A stretch of 64,000 nucleotides of DNA from Coriobacteriaceae bacterium AM113-163 (GTDB lineage Bacteria > Actinomycetota > Coriobacteriia > Coriobacteriales > Coriobacteriaceae): the NCBI GenBank assembly GCA_027673765.1, contig JAQDWB010000007.1:1-64000 (forward strand). Direction: 5' to 3'. A model generated the notes under the pieces. That model was not told the origin of the DNA, made no database searches, and worked only from the letters and a program-made list of their open reading frames with translations. Positions 1 through 10,809 of this stretch are shown piece by piece (positions within the stretch are counted from its first letter, which is position 1; every line of letters begins with the position of its first letter). A program made the position numbers and the translations under genes.

Positions 1-17
1 TGCAGACCTTTCGTCAT
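1..17 (-). CDS. Possible start of a minus-strand gene leaving the window
   Basis: An ATG at 15-17 on the minus strand has an AGGAGG just upstream (20-25) and stays open to the window edge. Only five full codons are visible, so no product can be named. The Shine-Dalgarno to ATG distance is unusually short, so this may be chance. Confidence 0.25.
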
Positions 18-566
18 GGCCTCCTACCTTTCTTTCGGGCCTTTCGGCCGAATCTATCAGCACCCTTCCGTAACGGGCGCTGCTTGCTGACAGCTCTAGT
101 TATATCCAAATTCCACCCGCAATTCCACCTCACCCCCGAACGGTCAACAAAGTGCGATGAACGGTATATCGCATGTGATTCCCCCATGATGCACTTCGGC
201 GCTCTAAAGTACCTTTTCAAAGGTAAACGCTCTTTTTCCTATAAATTATCCCCATCGCATCTATAAATCCATGATTCAGAATTGCATAGGTAAAACGGTT
301 TTATGTATATAAATGAAGCTAGCCCACGTTTTGGACCGAATTCAATGATATTCAGCTTGCCATCATTCTTATTCACGCATCCTTATCAGTTGAGTGAGAA
401 TATTGAACGCTAGCAATAGCGTCGCGAGCGTTCGTTCTATGGCCGGGCATCGTAAGAAATAGGTAAAGATACCGTTCACGCGATACGTCCGTGCCAGCGG
501 TCAACTAAATTGAGACAATAGAGAATAGAGTTAGGCTATCGTCCCCTGCGGGGACTGAACGGACAG
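18..566. other. Gene-free region upstream of ppk1
   Basis: No convincing coding frame is present; the short frames lack ribosome sites and sensible composition. The stretch from about 220 to 400 is AT-rich. A small palindrome (AATGAT/ATCATT, 343-366) and a GTCCCC-TGC-GGGGAC hairpin (541-555) close to the ppk1 start are visible. Confidence 0.5.
510..537 (+). promoter_or_regulatory. Possible ppk1 promoter
   Basis: TTGAGA (510-515) and TAGGCT (532-537) with a 16-bp spacer resemble a sigma-A promoter. Transcription would start just before the GTCCCC/GGGGAC hairpin at 541-555. The -10 match is weak. Confidence 0.3.
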
Positions 567-3020
567 ATGCATATGCCGAGCAAAATCGAAAAGAAGCAAA
601 AGGCCGCCAAGCTGCGTAAGCCGCCGCGTGATTTTTCGTATACGCAAAACCGAGAGCTTAGCTGGCTGCGCTTTGACGACCGCGTGCTTGACGAAGCCTT
701 CGACGAGACCGTTCCGCTGTTCGAGCGTCTAAAGTTCGTGTCGATTTTCGAGTCCAACCTCGACGAATTCCTTATGGTGCGCGTGGGCGGCCTGTCCGAT
801 CTGGCAGAGCTCAAAAAACAGCCTGTCGACAACAAGAGCAATATGACCGCCTCCGAACAGGTCGACGCTGTCATGGCAGAGCTGCCCGGGCTCCTTACCC
901 GTTGGGAGTCCATCTTTAAGAGCATCGAGGGCAAACTCGACACCCTGGGCGTTCACCGCGCCCGCATCGATTCGCTTACGCCCGAGGAGCGCACCTTTGT
1001 AACCCGCTACTTCCAGGCCTACGTGTCGCCGGTTATCTCACCGTTGGTCATTGACCCGCGCCACCCCTTCCCCAACCTGCGCAACGGCGCGCTCTATCTG
1101 GCTTGTGGCCTGGACGGCGTCACCGACGAGGAGAGCCTGCTGGGCCTTATCGAGATTCCCGCCTCGATGAACCGCGTGGTCGAGATTCCCTCGCCCGCCG
1201 GCACCTACTCCTACATCTTGCTCGAGGACGTCATTCTTGCCTGCTTGGACAGCTGCTTTGGTTCCTATAAGCCGCTCGACCGCGCTCTGATCCGCGTCAC
1301 CCGCAATGCCGATATCGACCCGGACGGCGAGGGCGTCGAGGAGGAAGAGGATTACCGCCAGCACATGAAGCGCATCCTCAAAAAGCGCTTGCGCCTGCAG
1401 CCGGTGGTGCTTGCCGTCTCCGGTTCGCTCGAGAAGGCGACGCTCAAGACCATCCGCAAAGCGCTCGAGCTTTCGCGCCGCTCGGTTTTTACCTGCGATA
1501 TCCCGCTCGACCTGGGCTACGTCTTTGGCATCGAGGGCAAAATTCCCGAGCACCTGCGCAACGAGCTCCTCTTTACGCCGTTTAAGCCGCAGCCCAATCC
1601 CACCATCGACATGTCCCGCTCCATTCGCGAGCAGGTGCTGCAGGGCGACAAGTTGCTCTTTTACCCCTACGAGGCCATGAATCCGTTCCTGGACCTGGTA
1701 CACGAGGCCGCATACGACCCCGAGTGCATCTCGCTGCGCATCACGCTCTACCGCGTGGCCAAGCAGAGTCGTCTGTGCGAGTCGTTGATTGACGCCGCCG
1801 AGAACGGCAAAGAGGTCACGGTGCTCATGGAGCTTCGCGCGCGCTTTGACGAGCAAAATAACATCGAGTGGGCAGAGCGTCTGGAAGAAGCGGGCTGCAC
1901 CGTCATCTATGGCTCCGAGGGCTTTAAATGCCACTCAAAGATCTGCCAGCTCACCTATCGCGAGGGCATGGCGCTCACTCGACTCACGCTTTTGGGCACC
2001 GGTAACTTTAACGAGAAGACGGCCAAGCTCTACAGCGACTTTATGCTCATGACCGCCCATCCCGGGATCGGCGAAGACGCCAACCTGTTCTTCCGCAACC
2101 TGTCGCTGGGCAACCTGCGCGGCGACTACCGCTTTTTGGGCGTGGCGCCCGTCGGCCTTAAGCCACTCATCATGCGCGGTCTGGACCGCGAGATCCAACG
2201 TGCTCTCGCCGGCGAGCCCGCGCGCGTGTTCTTTAAGCTCAACTCGCTGACCGACCGCGAGGTCATCGACAAGATTTCCGAGGCATCGTGTGCCGGCGTG
2301 CGCGTGGACATGATCATCCGCGGCATCTCGTGCCTGAAGCCCAACATTGCGGGCAAGACCGAAAACGTGCACGTACGTTCCATCGTCGGACGTTTCTTGG
2401 AGCACGCGCGCGTCTATGCCTTCGGCGTGGACTCGGACATGATCTACCTGAGTTCTGCCGACATGATGACGCGCAACACCGAGCATCGTGTGGAGATCGC
2501 CTTCCCCGTGCTCGACCCCACCTGCCGCGCCCTGGTGCACGAGTACATGGGCATGCAGCTGCGCGACAACGTGAAGGCCCGCAGCCTCACGAGCGACGGC
2601 ACCTGGGTTCCCGTAGAGCGAAAAGAGGGTGAGAAGCCCTTTAACTCGCAGGAGTTCCTGTTGGAGCGCGCTTATCGCAACGCCGAGTCCGCAGCCGTGG
2701 CTTCGGAGCCCGTCGCCAAAGCAAAACCGGAATCCGCACCTGTTCTGGGCCCCAAGCCCAAGCCCCAGGCGGACGTTCCCAAGGTCCAGGCGGTCCAGGC
2801 AACCGTCATTGAACCCGACCTGGAATCCGAACCCGAGCCTGCGCCCCAGCCCCAGCCTCAGCCGCAGACCGTCAAGTCCGCGCCCCATGCAAGCGCCCGC
2901 CGCGAGAAACCCGCCGGCAAGACCAAGGCCATCGAGCGCCATCGCCCCGGCCGCGTGCGTATGGGTCTGGGCCTGATCGGCTTAGGCCTTAAGACGCTCA
3001 TTACCGGCAAGACGAAATAG
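567..3020 (+). CDS. ppk1: Polyphosphate kinase 1
   Basis: This cytoplasmic enzyme reversibly polymerises the gamma-phosphate of ATP into polyphosphate. The protein (817 aa) opens with the typical N-terminal domain (NRELSWLRFDDRVLDEA). It carries the head-domain and phospholipase-D-like C domains, including YPYEAMNPFLDLV, LRITLYRVAKQS, the catalytic-His region GFKCHSKICQL and LGTGNFNEKTAKLYSDFML. The conserved part ends near residue 690. About 120 further residues form a Pro/Glu/Gln-rich linker and a basic tail with a short hydrophobic segment, which is longer than usual for the family. The start could be the ATG at 567 or the one at 573; neither has a strong Shine-Dalgarno. A terminator follows, so it appears monocistronic. 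Confidence 0.95.
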   Translation: MHMPSKIEKKQKAAKLRKPPRDFSYTQNRELSWLRFDDRVLDEAFDETVPLFERLKFVSIFESNLDEFLMVRVGGLSDLAELKKQPVDNKSNMTASEQVDAVMAELPGLLTRWESIFKSIEGKLDTLGVHRARIDSLTPEERTFVTRYFQAYVSPVISPLVIDPRHPFPNLRNGALYLACGLDGVTDEESLLGLIEIPASMNRVVEIPSPAGTYSYILLEDVILACLDSCFGSYKPLDRALIRVTRNADIDPDGEGVEEEEDYRQHMKRILKKRLRLQPVVLAVSGSLEKATLKTIRKALELSRRSVFTCDIPLDLGYVFGIEGKIPEHLRNELLFTPFKPQPNPTIDMSRSIREQVLQGDKLLFYPYEAMNPFLDLVHEAAYDPECISLRITLYRVAKQSRLCESLIDAAENGKEVTVLMELRARFDEQNNIEWAERLEEAGCTVIYGSEGFKCHSKICQLTYREGMALTRLTLLGTGNFNEKTAKLYSDFMLMTAHPGIGEDANLFFRNLSLGNLRGDYRFLGVAPVGLKPLIMRGLDREIQRALAGEPARVFFKLNSLTDREVIDKISEASCAGVRVDMIIRGISCLKPNIAGKTENVHVRSIVGRFLEHARVYAFGVDSDMIYLSSADMMTRNTEHRVEIAFPVLDPTCRALVHEYMGMQLRDNVKARSLTSDGTWVPVERKEGEKPFNSQEFLLERAYRNAESAAVASEPVAKAKPESAPVLGPKPKPQADVPKVQAVQATVIEPDLESEPEPAPQPQPQPQTVKSAPHASARREKPAGKTKAIERHRPGRVRMGLGLIGLGLKTLITGKTK

Positions 3021-3031
3021 ACGTTTGTAGA

Positions 3032-3074
3032 AGCGCACCGTATTTGAGGAATGCCTCAGGTACGGGGCGCTTTT
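3032..3074 (+). terminator. Rho-independent terminator after ppk1
   Basis: A long hairpin pairs AGCGCACCGTA with TACGGGGCGCT (one G-T pair), with an inner TGAGG/CCTCA stem, and is followed by TTTT. Confidence 0.75.
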
Positions 3075-3120
3075 CCCTGCTACCATGGTGCGAATAACAA
3101 CGCGAATGACAGGTAGGGAT

Positions 3121-4434
3121 ATGAAGCTCACTATAGAATCGATGACCTACGGCGCCGACGGGCTGGCGCACGCCGACAACGGCAAGGCCGTCTTTGTGCA
3201 GGGCGCCGTGGCAGGCGACACCGTCGAGGCCGAGGTCGTACAGGACGGCAAGTCGTTCATGCGCGCCCGCACCACCGAGATTCTGGAGCCAAGCCCCGAT
3301 CGCATTCAGCCTCCCTGCCCCTTCGTGGGCATCTGCGGTGGCTGCTCGTGGGGCAACCTCTCACGCACCGCTCAGCTTGCCGCCAAGGAGCAAAACCTGC
3401 GCTCCACGCTCGAGCGCATCGGCAAGTTCACCCCTGAGCAAGTCGACGAGCTGGTGCAGCCCATCCGCCACACCAAGGACGATTGGGGCTACCGCAATAA
3501 AATTGAGCTCGAACCGACCGTTGTAAACGGCCGCGTGCGTCTTGGCATGCACGGCGTCGATCCCAGCAAGATCGTGACCGTCGATTCGTGCCCGCTGTTC
3601 GATAAGCGTTTTTCCAAGGCGCTCAAGTCAGTCGTCGGCGCGCTCAACTATCTGAGTGGCAGCCACGACCTGGGTCTGGAGCGCGTGGGCATTCGCGCCT
3701 CGCGTCGCACCAAGGCACTCGAGGTGGCGCTCTGGACGCCTACGGGCTCTTTCCCGCGCTCACAGGTCTCGCGCGTGCTGGCAGACGCCGCACACCCCAC
3801 AAGTGTCGTGCGCGTGATGAGCAAGGGTGAAAAGAAGGCCCGCCGTGTCTCCAAAGTCGAAATGCTCGCCGGAGAGGGCTCGTGGACCGAGAACATCGCT
3901 GACGGCCAGATGCGCTTGTCTGCCCCGTCTTTTTTCCAGGTCAACACCAAGGGTGCCGAGATTTTGATCGACCTTGTCATGGACGCCCTCGACCCGCAGG
4001 AAAACGAGCTGGCCGTGGACCTGTACTGCGGTGCCGGCACCTTTACCCTGCCGCTCGCCCGCCGCTGCGATTTTGTCGCCGCTGTCGAAGCCTATGGCCC
4101 GGCCGTGCGCGACCTGCGCCGTAACCTGGAGATCAACAAGCTCGACAACGTCGACGTCATCGGCGGCGACGCGGTGCGCGAGTTCCCCGATCAGGACGCC
4201 GATGTCCTGGTGGTCGACCCGCCGCGTGCAGGCCTCGCCCCCGAGGCGATCGACCTTATCGCCAGCACGAGTGCCCGCGATGTCGCCTACGTGAGCTGCG
4301 ACCCGGCCACCCTGGCGCGCGATCTCAAACGCTTTGTCGAGGAAGGCACCTTCTCCCCCGTCAAGATCACGCCAGTCGATCTGTTCCCGCAAACGTTCCA
4401 CTGCGAAACCGTCGTCCACCTTAAGCGCAACTAG
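3121..4434 (+). CDS. 23S rRNA (uracil-5-)-methyltransferase, TrmA/RumA family
   Basis: This SAM-dependent RNA methyltransferase makes 5-methyluridine, probably in 23S rRNA (RlmD/RlmCD type). The 437-aa protein has an N-terminal TRAM-like beta domain. An iron-sulfur cysteine cluster follows (CPFVGICGGCSW plus a later VDSCPLF). The Rossmann methyltransferase domain has DLYCGAGTFTLPLA as SAM motif. The catalytic motifs are VVDPPRAGL and YVSCDPATLARDL. An upstream in-frame ATG exists at 3085, but the ATG at 3121 is preceded by AGGTAGGG and matches the family N-terminus, so it was chosen. The exact target uridine (for example U1939 or U747) cannot be read from sequence. Confidence 0.9.
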   Translation: MKLTIESMTYGADGLAHADNGKAVFVQGAVAGDTVEAEVVQDGKSFMRARTTEILEPSPDRIQPPCPFVGICGGCSWGNLSRTAQLAAKEQNLRSTLERIGKFTPEQVDELVQPIRHTKDDWGYRNKIELEPTVVNGRVRLGMHGVDPSKIVTVDSCPLFDKRFSKALKSVVGALNYLSGSHDLGLERVGIRASRRTKALEVALWTPTGSFPRSQVSRVLADAAHPTSVVRVMSKGEKKARRVSKVEMLAGEGSWTENIADGQMRLSAPSFFQVNTKGAEILIDLVMDALDPQENELAVDLYCGAGTFTLPLARRCDFVAAVEAYGPAVRDLRRNLEINKLDNVDVIGGDAVREFPDQDADVLVVDPPRAGLAPEAIDLIASTSARDVAYVSCDPATLARDLKRFVEEGTFSPVKITPVDLFPQTFHCETVVHLKRN

Positions 4435-4531
4435 ACTGTTTGCCCCAGACCACGCCCGATGATTTTTCTGGCACGGGGATAAAAATAGATTTGCTCCGAA
4501 TGATTATTTAATCCCCGTCCCGAAATTGAAC

Positions 4532-4573
4532 CGCCCCTCATTTCTTGAACATTAGAAATGGGGGCTTCTTTAT
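4532..4573 (+). terminator. Terminator-like hairpin downstream of the methyltransferase gene
   Basis: GCCCCTCATTTCT pairs with AGAAATGGGGGC around an eight-base loop and is followed by TTCTTT. It probably ends transcription of the rRNA methyltransferase gene and lies at the edge of the IS remnant. Confidence 0.6.
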
Positions 4574-4901
4574 GGACGGGAGAGTCAGGCACGACGCCAC
4601 GCTGAGGACTCTTGCAGCAGAGCTTTGCGACAGGGGGTGCGGGCGCGCCGAAGGCCAGCGGGAGGCCGAAGGGTGCCCGGACCCGGCCGGGGCCGGCGGC
4701 GTGCGAGGGCAAGCTCATGCGACGGAGCTGCTGCCCGGGCGCCTGAAGGACGAATTCTACAGGAACCGGACGTGGCGGAGCTTCGAGGAGTTCAAGCGGG
4801 ACCTCGAAGCCTATACCGTTCACTGGAACAAGAGGAGGCGGGTTAAGCAAAAGGGACTGACCCCGGAGGAGTTCCGGAATCAGTCCCCATGCGCGGCATA
4901 G
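4545..4901 (+). pseudogene. IS3-family transposase remnant (C-terminal piece)
   Basis: Only the last 58 residues or so (from about 4725) read as an IS3/IS150-type DDE integrase end. They contain GRLKDEFY, WRSFEEFKRDLEAYTVHWN and GLTPEEFRNQSP, the helix carrying the final catalytic Glu and the usual C-terminus. Upstream residues in this frame are low-complexity and unrelated, so the catalytic Asp residues and the first reading frame are missing. A terminal repeat like those of IS3 elements follows at 4911-4940. No intact partner frame exists, so this is a dead fragment. Confidence 0.7.
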
Positions 4902-4910
4902 GCCGCTAAT

Positions 4911-4940
4911 TGACCCGTCCAAGTTTCGGGACTCAGTTCA
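4911..4940. repeat. Right terminal inverted repeat of the decayed IS3-type element
   Basis: Read on the minus strand the segment begins TGAACTGAGTCCCGAAAC and continues TTGGACGGGTCA, the layout of IS150-group ends (TG(T/A)ACTGA..CCAAA..TTGGAC). It lies just past the transposase fragment. A shorter related string, GTCCCGAAATTGAAC at 4517-4531, may be the eroded other end. Confidence 0.5.
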
Positions 4941-4987
4941 TTTCAGCGCCGCCCGAGAAAGCTAAACGCCTTCTGGCAGGTTGTCCC

Positions 4988-5022
4988 GGGCCGAGGGCGG
5001 CCACCTTGATCGCCCTCGGCCC
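4988..5022 (-). terminator. Strong hairpin downstream of the PTS gene
   Basis: GGGCCGAGGGCG pairs perfectly with CGCCCTCGGCCC around an 11-base loop, 55 bases past the EIIBC stop. There is no clear U-run on the minus strand, so it could be a terminator or a stabilising 3-prime hairpin. Confidence 0.45.
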
Positions 5023-5076
5023 TCACCCACCTCAACTGCTCCTCAATTACATAGAGCTGATTGAGGAGGGCGCAAG

Positions 5077-6525
5077 CTAGTGGGCGCCTTCCTCCTCGTC
5101 GTTGGGTCGGTAGGTGATGAACTCGATAACAAAGGCCAGGACGGCGGAGATGAGCGAGGCGATGATCGCGAAGATCATGTGGGAGATCCCGGCGCCACCA
5201 GGGGTCCCGTCGATGAAGTTGAGCAGGTTGAAGACGCCGAGGCCGCCCGAGATGTACATGAGAGCGCCAGTCATTCCCACGATAGCGCCGCCCACGGCGG
5301 AGCTCAGGCATGCCACGACGAACGCGCGCTTGTTGGGGAGGGCGATGCCGTAGATGCCCGGCTCGGTGACGCCGAAGAAGAAGGCGGAGATCATCGCGGG
5401 AAGGGCGATGCCGCGGAAGCGCTCGTCCTTGTTTCTGAGGTACATGGCAAAGATGACCGCTCCGAGTGCGAACCCGTGGCCGATGGTGGCGGCGAGCACG
5501 CTATCGTGGCCGAGGGTGTTCAGGTTCATGATGGAGATGGGGATGAGGCTCCAGTGGAAGCCGAAGATGACGAGGCACATCCACAGTCCGCCGACTAGGG
5601 CGCTGCCCAGGACGGAACCAACCACGGGGAGCTGGAAGATGAACGAGAACGCCGCGCTCAGCAGGTTGGTGATGAGGGTGGCCACCGGGCCGATGATGAG
5701 GTAGCCCAAGACGATGGAGACCGTCATCGTGGCGAGCGGGACAAGGAACATCTTGAGCGCAGCCGGCATCCAGCTCTTGAGCCAGCGCTCAAGGATAGAG
5801 CCGAACCACACCATGAGAAGGACGGGGATCACCGAGCTCACGTAGCCGGACACGGGCATGATGATGGGGAGCCCGAGGGCGGTGGCGTACCACGAGAACG
5901 TGCCGGCCACGCCGAGGTCGATGCTGCCGAGCGCCTCGCCCGAGGTCAGGGCGACCATCGTCGGGTAGAGGAGCGCCACGCCGATTGCCACGCCGGTGAA
6001 CTCGTTCATGCGGAACTTGCGCGCGGCACTGAACGCCAGGGCGACGGGAAGGAAGTAGAAGAAGCCGTCAGCCACGGTGTAGAGCAGCGTGTAGAGGCCG
6101 TCGTTTGCAAAGGCCGGGACGAAGTAGGTGATGAGGGCAAGCAGTCCCTTCATGATGCCTGCGGCGGCAAGCGGTCCCAGGATGGGCTGGAAGATGCCAG
6201 AGATGAGGTCGATGATGACGGAGGCAACGGTCTTATCGCCCTGGGGCTCGTCGTCGGCGCTTGCGCCGCCCGAGAAGTTGCCGGCCTCCAGGACCGCGTC
6301 GTAGACGTCCTCGACGATGTTGCCCACGACCACCTGGTACTGGCCGTTGGCCTGGATGACCTGGATGACGCCCTTGAGGGCCTCGATCTTGGCCGTGTTG
6401 GCGCGGGACTCGTCCTTGAGTTTGAAGCGCACGCGCGTGATGCAGTGCGCGACGCTGGCGACGTTCTCGGCGCCGTCTACGTTCTCGAGCATGGATCTGG
6501 CCAGGTCGTCGTATTTTTCTGCCAT
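5077..6525 (-). CDS. PTS beta-glucoside-type transporter, EIIBC
   Basis: This membrane permease imports and phosphorylates a beta-glucoside through the phosphotransferase system. The 482-aa protein has an N-terminal EIIB domain with the phosphorylated cysteine in VAHCITRVRFKL (Cys28). A multi-spanning EIIC domain follows from about residue 105, with the typical FFFGVTEPGIYGIALP signature. No EIIA domain is attached, so an unlinked EIIA must supply phosphate. AAGGAG precedes the ATG. The 6-phospho-beta-glucosidase gene lies 30 bp upstream on the same strand, giving an uptake-plus-hydrolysis operon. No BglG/LicT-type antiterminator site was recognised. Confidence 0.92.
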   Translation of the reverse strand: MAEKYDDLARSMLENVDGAENVASVAHCITRVRFKLKDESRANTAKIEALKGVIQVIQANGQYQVVVGNIVEDVYDAVLEAGNFSGGASADDEPQGDKTVASVIIDLISGIFQPILGPLAAAGIMKGLLALITYFVPAFANDGLYTLLYTVADGFFYFLPVALAFSAARKFRMNEFTGVAIGVALLYPTMVALTSGEALGSIDLGVAGTFSWYATALGLPIIMPVSGYVSSVIPVLLMVWFGSILERWLKSWMPAALKMFLVPLATMTVSIVLGYLIIGPVATLITNLLSAAFSFIFQLPVVGSVLGSALVGGLWMCLVIFGFHWSLIPISIMNLNTLGHDSVLAATIGHGFALGAVIFAMYLRNKDERFRGIALPAMISAFFFGVTEPGIYGIALPNKRAFVVACLSSAVGGAIVGMTGALMYISGGLGVFNLLNFIDGTPGGAGISHMIFAIIASLISAVLAFVIEFITYRPNDEEEGAH

Positions 6526-6555
6526 TTTTTCTCCTTAGTGATATTGCCCGGGTGG

Positions 6556-9088
<2,533 letters not shown>

Positions 9089-9093
9089 TAGGC

Positions 9094-9155
9094 TCCCTTC
9101 CGTCTGCTGTCTTGCAGACGCACGTCTCGTGCGTCTGTTCCCTGCAGTCGGAAGG
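9094..9155 (-). promoter_or_regulatory. Shine-Dalgarno-sequestering structure of the EamA mRNA
   Basis: In the mRNA, CCTTCCGACTGC (9155-9144) can pair at 11 of 12 positions with GCAGACGGAAGG (9107-9096), which contains most of the ribosome site. This stem encloses a perfect 10-bp hairpin (CAGACGCACG/CGTGCGTCTG, 9115-9137). A competing GTCTGC/GCAGAC hairpin (9102-9119) overlaps both, so at least two exclusive folds are possible. Confidence 0.55.
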
Positions 9156-9205
9156 TGGGCTCGTGCGGTCTTCTGGCGGTGCATGTGGCACCTGCTGCCA
9201 AGACG

Positions 9206-9241
9206 AAAAAAGCCACGCAACCGACTGCTCGGTTGCGTGGC
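9206..9241 (-). terminator. Leader terminator upstream of the EamA gene
   Basis: A perfect 13-bp stem (GCCACGCAACCGA/TCGGTTGCGTGGC) with a four-base loop is followed by six U on the minus strand. It sits 118 bp before the EamA start, not after a gene. A leader segment GCGTGG (9274-9269) is identical to part of the 3-prime arm and could pair with the 5-prime arm instead, as in an antiterminator. Confidence 0.75.
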
Positions 9242-9290
9242 AAAAAGGTGGCTAGCGCCCAGAAAAGTCCACGCGTTTTTAGACTAGGAC

Positions 9291-9320
9291 AAAGTACTAC
9301 AACAGGTGAGATTCCGTCAA
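9291..9320 (-). promoter_or_regulatory. Promoter of the EamA leader
   Basis: On the minus strand TTGACG (9320-9315) and TACTTT (9296-9291) are separated by 18 bp. Initiation near 9284 would give a leader of about 195 nt containing the terminator and the ribosome-site stem. Confidence 0.5.
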
Positions 9321-9587
9321 GAAAAACCGAGGAAAAAAGTGAGCCTCTGCCCGCCCTACCTGTGGCGGTCGTTCCCCGAACGGGGCGGTGCTGTTGGGGA
9401 CTGTCTCGATCTGTAACAGTTGGGGCTAGTTTTGGTCGATGGATGTTACAGATTGAGATTGTTGAGGATGGGTGGGGGTAGCTAATTCGGACGGGGCTAT
9501 TTTAAACATTGGGAAATCGAGCGTGGCAAGCGGAGGTCTTCGGGGTATAAGACGGCTAATTGTATGCCGTCTATGAAAGGAACCCTC
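9321..9587. other. Intergenic region between divergent EamA and DJ-1 genes
   Basis: No gene is seen. It holds a small GTTCCCC/GGGGC hairpin near 9370-9386, the inverted repeat at 9405-9457, and a possible weak -10 (TATAAG, 9546-9551) for the DJ-1 gene. Confidence 0.4.
9405..9457. repeat. 14-bp inverted repeat with a G/T-rich centre
   Basis: CTCGATCTGTAACA (9405-9418) and TGTTACAGATTGAG (9444-9457) match as inverted repeats at 13 of 14 positions around 25 bp. It could be an operator or one of the dispersed palindromes seen elsewhere in the window. Confidence 0.55.
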
Positions 9588-10130
9588 ATGCCCAGCGTTG
9601 CCGTTCTCGCCGCCGATGGCTTTGAAACTATTGAATGCCTGACCATGGTCGATGTCATGCGTCGCGGCGGCGTGCGCGCCACGCTTGTCTCGATCATGCC
9701 CACGCGCGAGGTCGTAAGCTCGCTGCAGATTCCCGTGACCTGCGATGCGCTCTTTGACGAGATCAACTTTGACGAGTACGACTGCGTCGTGCTACCTGGC
9801 GGCCTGCCCGGCGCCACCAACCTGCGTGCCGACCAGCGCGTCTGCGACGTGGTCTGCGAGTTCGCCGCCGCCAAACACGTCGCCGCCATCTGCGCCGCCC
9901 CGTTTATCCTGGGTGAGCTCGACCTGCTCGAGGGGCGCCACGCCACGTGCTTCCCTGGCTTTGAGAAAAGCTTCCCCGAAGGCGCCTATACCGGCGAGAA
10001 GGTTACGCAAGACGGCAACATCATCACCGCCAGCGGCATGGCCCAGTCACTCCCCTTTGCGCTCGAGCTGCTGCGCACGCTCGCCGGCGACAAGGCCGTC
10101 GAGAAGGTCGCCGAGGGCATTCAGCTATGA
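9588..10130 (+). CDS. DJ-1/PfpI family protein
   Basis: This 180-aa cytoplasmic member of the DJ-1/ThiJ/PfpI superfamily is closest to the DJ-1/YajL branch (deglycase, glyoxalase III or chaperone roles have been proposed). The conserved Glu is in ADGFETIE and the nucleophilic Cys in AAICAAPFILGE. The glycine-rich VLPGGLPGATNLR loop is also present. The ATG at 9588 follows AAAGGAA and is preferred to 9564. Its stop overlaps the start of maf (ATGA), so the two genes are translationally coupled. Confidence 0.88.
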   Translation: MPSVAVLAADGFETIECLTMVDVMRRGGVRATLVSIMPTREVVSSLQIPVTCDALFDEINFDEYDCVVLPGGLPGATNLRADQRVCDVVCEFAAAKHVAAICAAPFILGELDLLEGRHATCFPGFEKSFPEGAYTGEKVTQDGNIITASGMAQSLPFALELLRTLAGDKAVEKVAEGIQL

Positions 10131-10708
10131 TTTTGGCTTCGCAATCACCGCGCCGCATCGAGTTGATGCGCGAGGCGGGTTATGACATTCGCATCATTCC
10201 TGCCGATATCGACGAAACGCCGTTTGATGGCGAGGCCCCACTTACGCTCGTTGAACGCTTAGCACGCGCAAAAGCCGCCGCCGTTGCTGCCGAGTATGCC
10301 GAGCCCAATGAGCTGACGGTCGCGGCCGACACCATCGTCACCTTTGACGGCAAGATTCTGGGCAAGCCGGCAACCGAGGACGAGGCGCGCACCATGCTCC
10401 GTGAGCTTTCGGGCCGCACGCACCAGGTCGCAACCGGCGTCTGCATCGTTAAGGCAGGCGATACGGCCGCCCCGCATGCCGCCGAGAGCCTGTCCTTTGT
10501 CGATGTGACCGACGTAACGTTCTACGAGCTCAGCGACGAGCAGATCGAGCACTACGTCGCCTCGGGTGAGCCCATGGACAAGGCCGGCGCCTACGGCATT
10601 CAGGGCACAGGAGGACGCATGCTCGTGCACGATATTTCGGGCGACTTCTATAACGTGGTGGGCCTACCCATCGCTCGCGTCGCGCGCGCGATTCAAAAAC
10701 TCTCGTAA
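10127..10708 (+). CDS. maf: Maf-family nucleoside triphosphate pyrophosphatase
   Basis: This housecleaning enzyme hydrolyses dTTP, UTP or modified nucleotides and has been linked to septum formation. The 193-aa protein begins ILASQSPRRIELMREAG, the diagnostic Maf loop. The catalytic AADTIV motif and the STGRTH-like SGRTHQVATGVCI follow, then DKAGAYGIQGTGG, which is typical of the YhdE/Maf group. It overlaps the DJ-1 gene by four bases. A hairpin with a U-rich tail follows. Confidence 0.93.
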   Translation: MILASQSPRRIELMREAGYDIRIIPADIDETPFDGEAPLTLVERLARAKAAAVAAEYAEPNELTVAADTIVTFDGKILGKPATEDEARTMLRELSGRTHQVATGVCIVKAGDTAAPHAAESLSFVDVTDVTFYELSDEQIEHYVASGEPMDKAGAYGIQGTGGRMLVHDISGDFYNVVGLPIARVARAIQKLS

Positions 10709-10716
10709 TTGCATCT

Positions 10717-10748
10717 GGCGCTGGGTATCCCCCAGCGCCTACAATTTT
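10717..10748 (+). terminator. Terminator after maf
   Basis: GGCGCTGGG pairs with CCCAGCGCC around a short loop and is followed by TACAATTTT. Confidence 0.55.
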
Positions 10749-10809
10749 GGCGTACCGTACGGATCCCGACCGGGCACATGGCGCGGCGGAAAACCGATAG
10801 GAGTTAAAC

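Noticed and set aside
84..266. Short frames in the region upstream of ppk1
   Set aside because: They have no Shine-Dalgarno and no protein-like composition.
9242..9290. preQ1 or guanidine riboswitch before the EamA gene
   Set aside because: The roughly 50 nt before the terminator lack the conserved preQ1 core and the ACGR loops of mini-ykkC. Only generic competing stems are visible, so no class was assigned.
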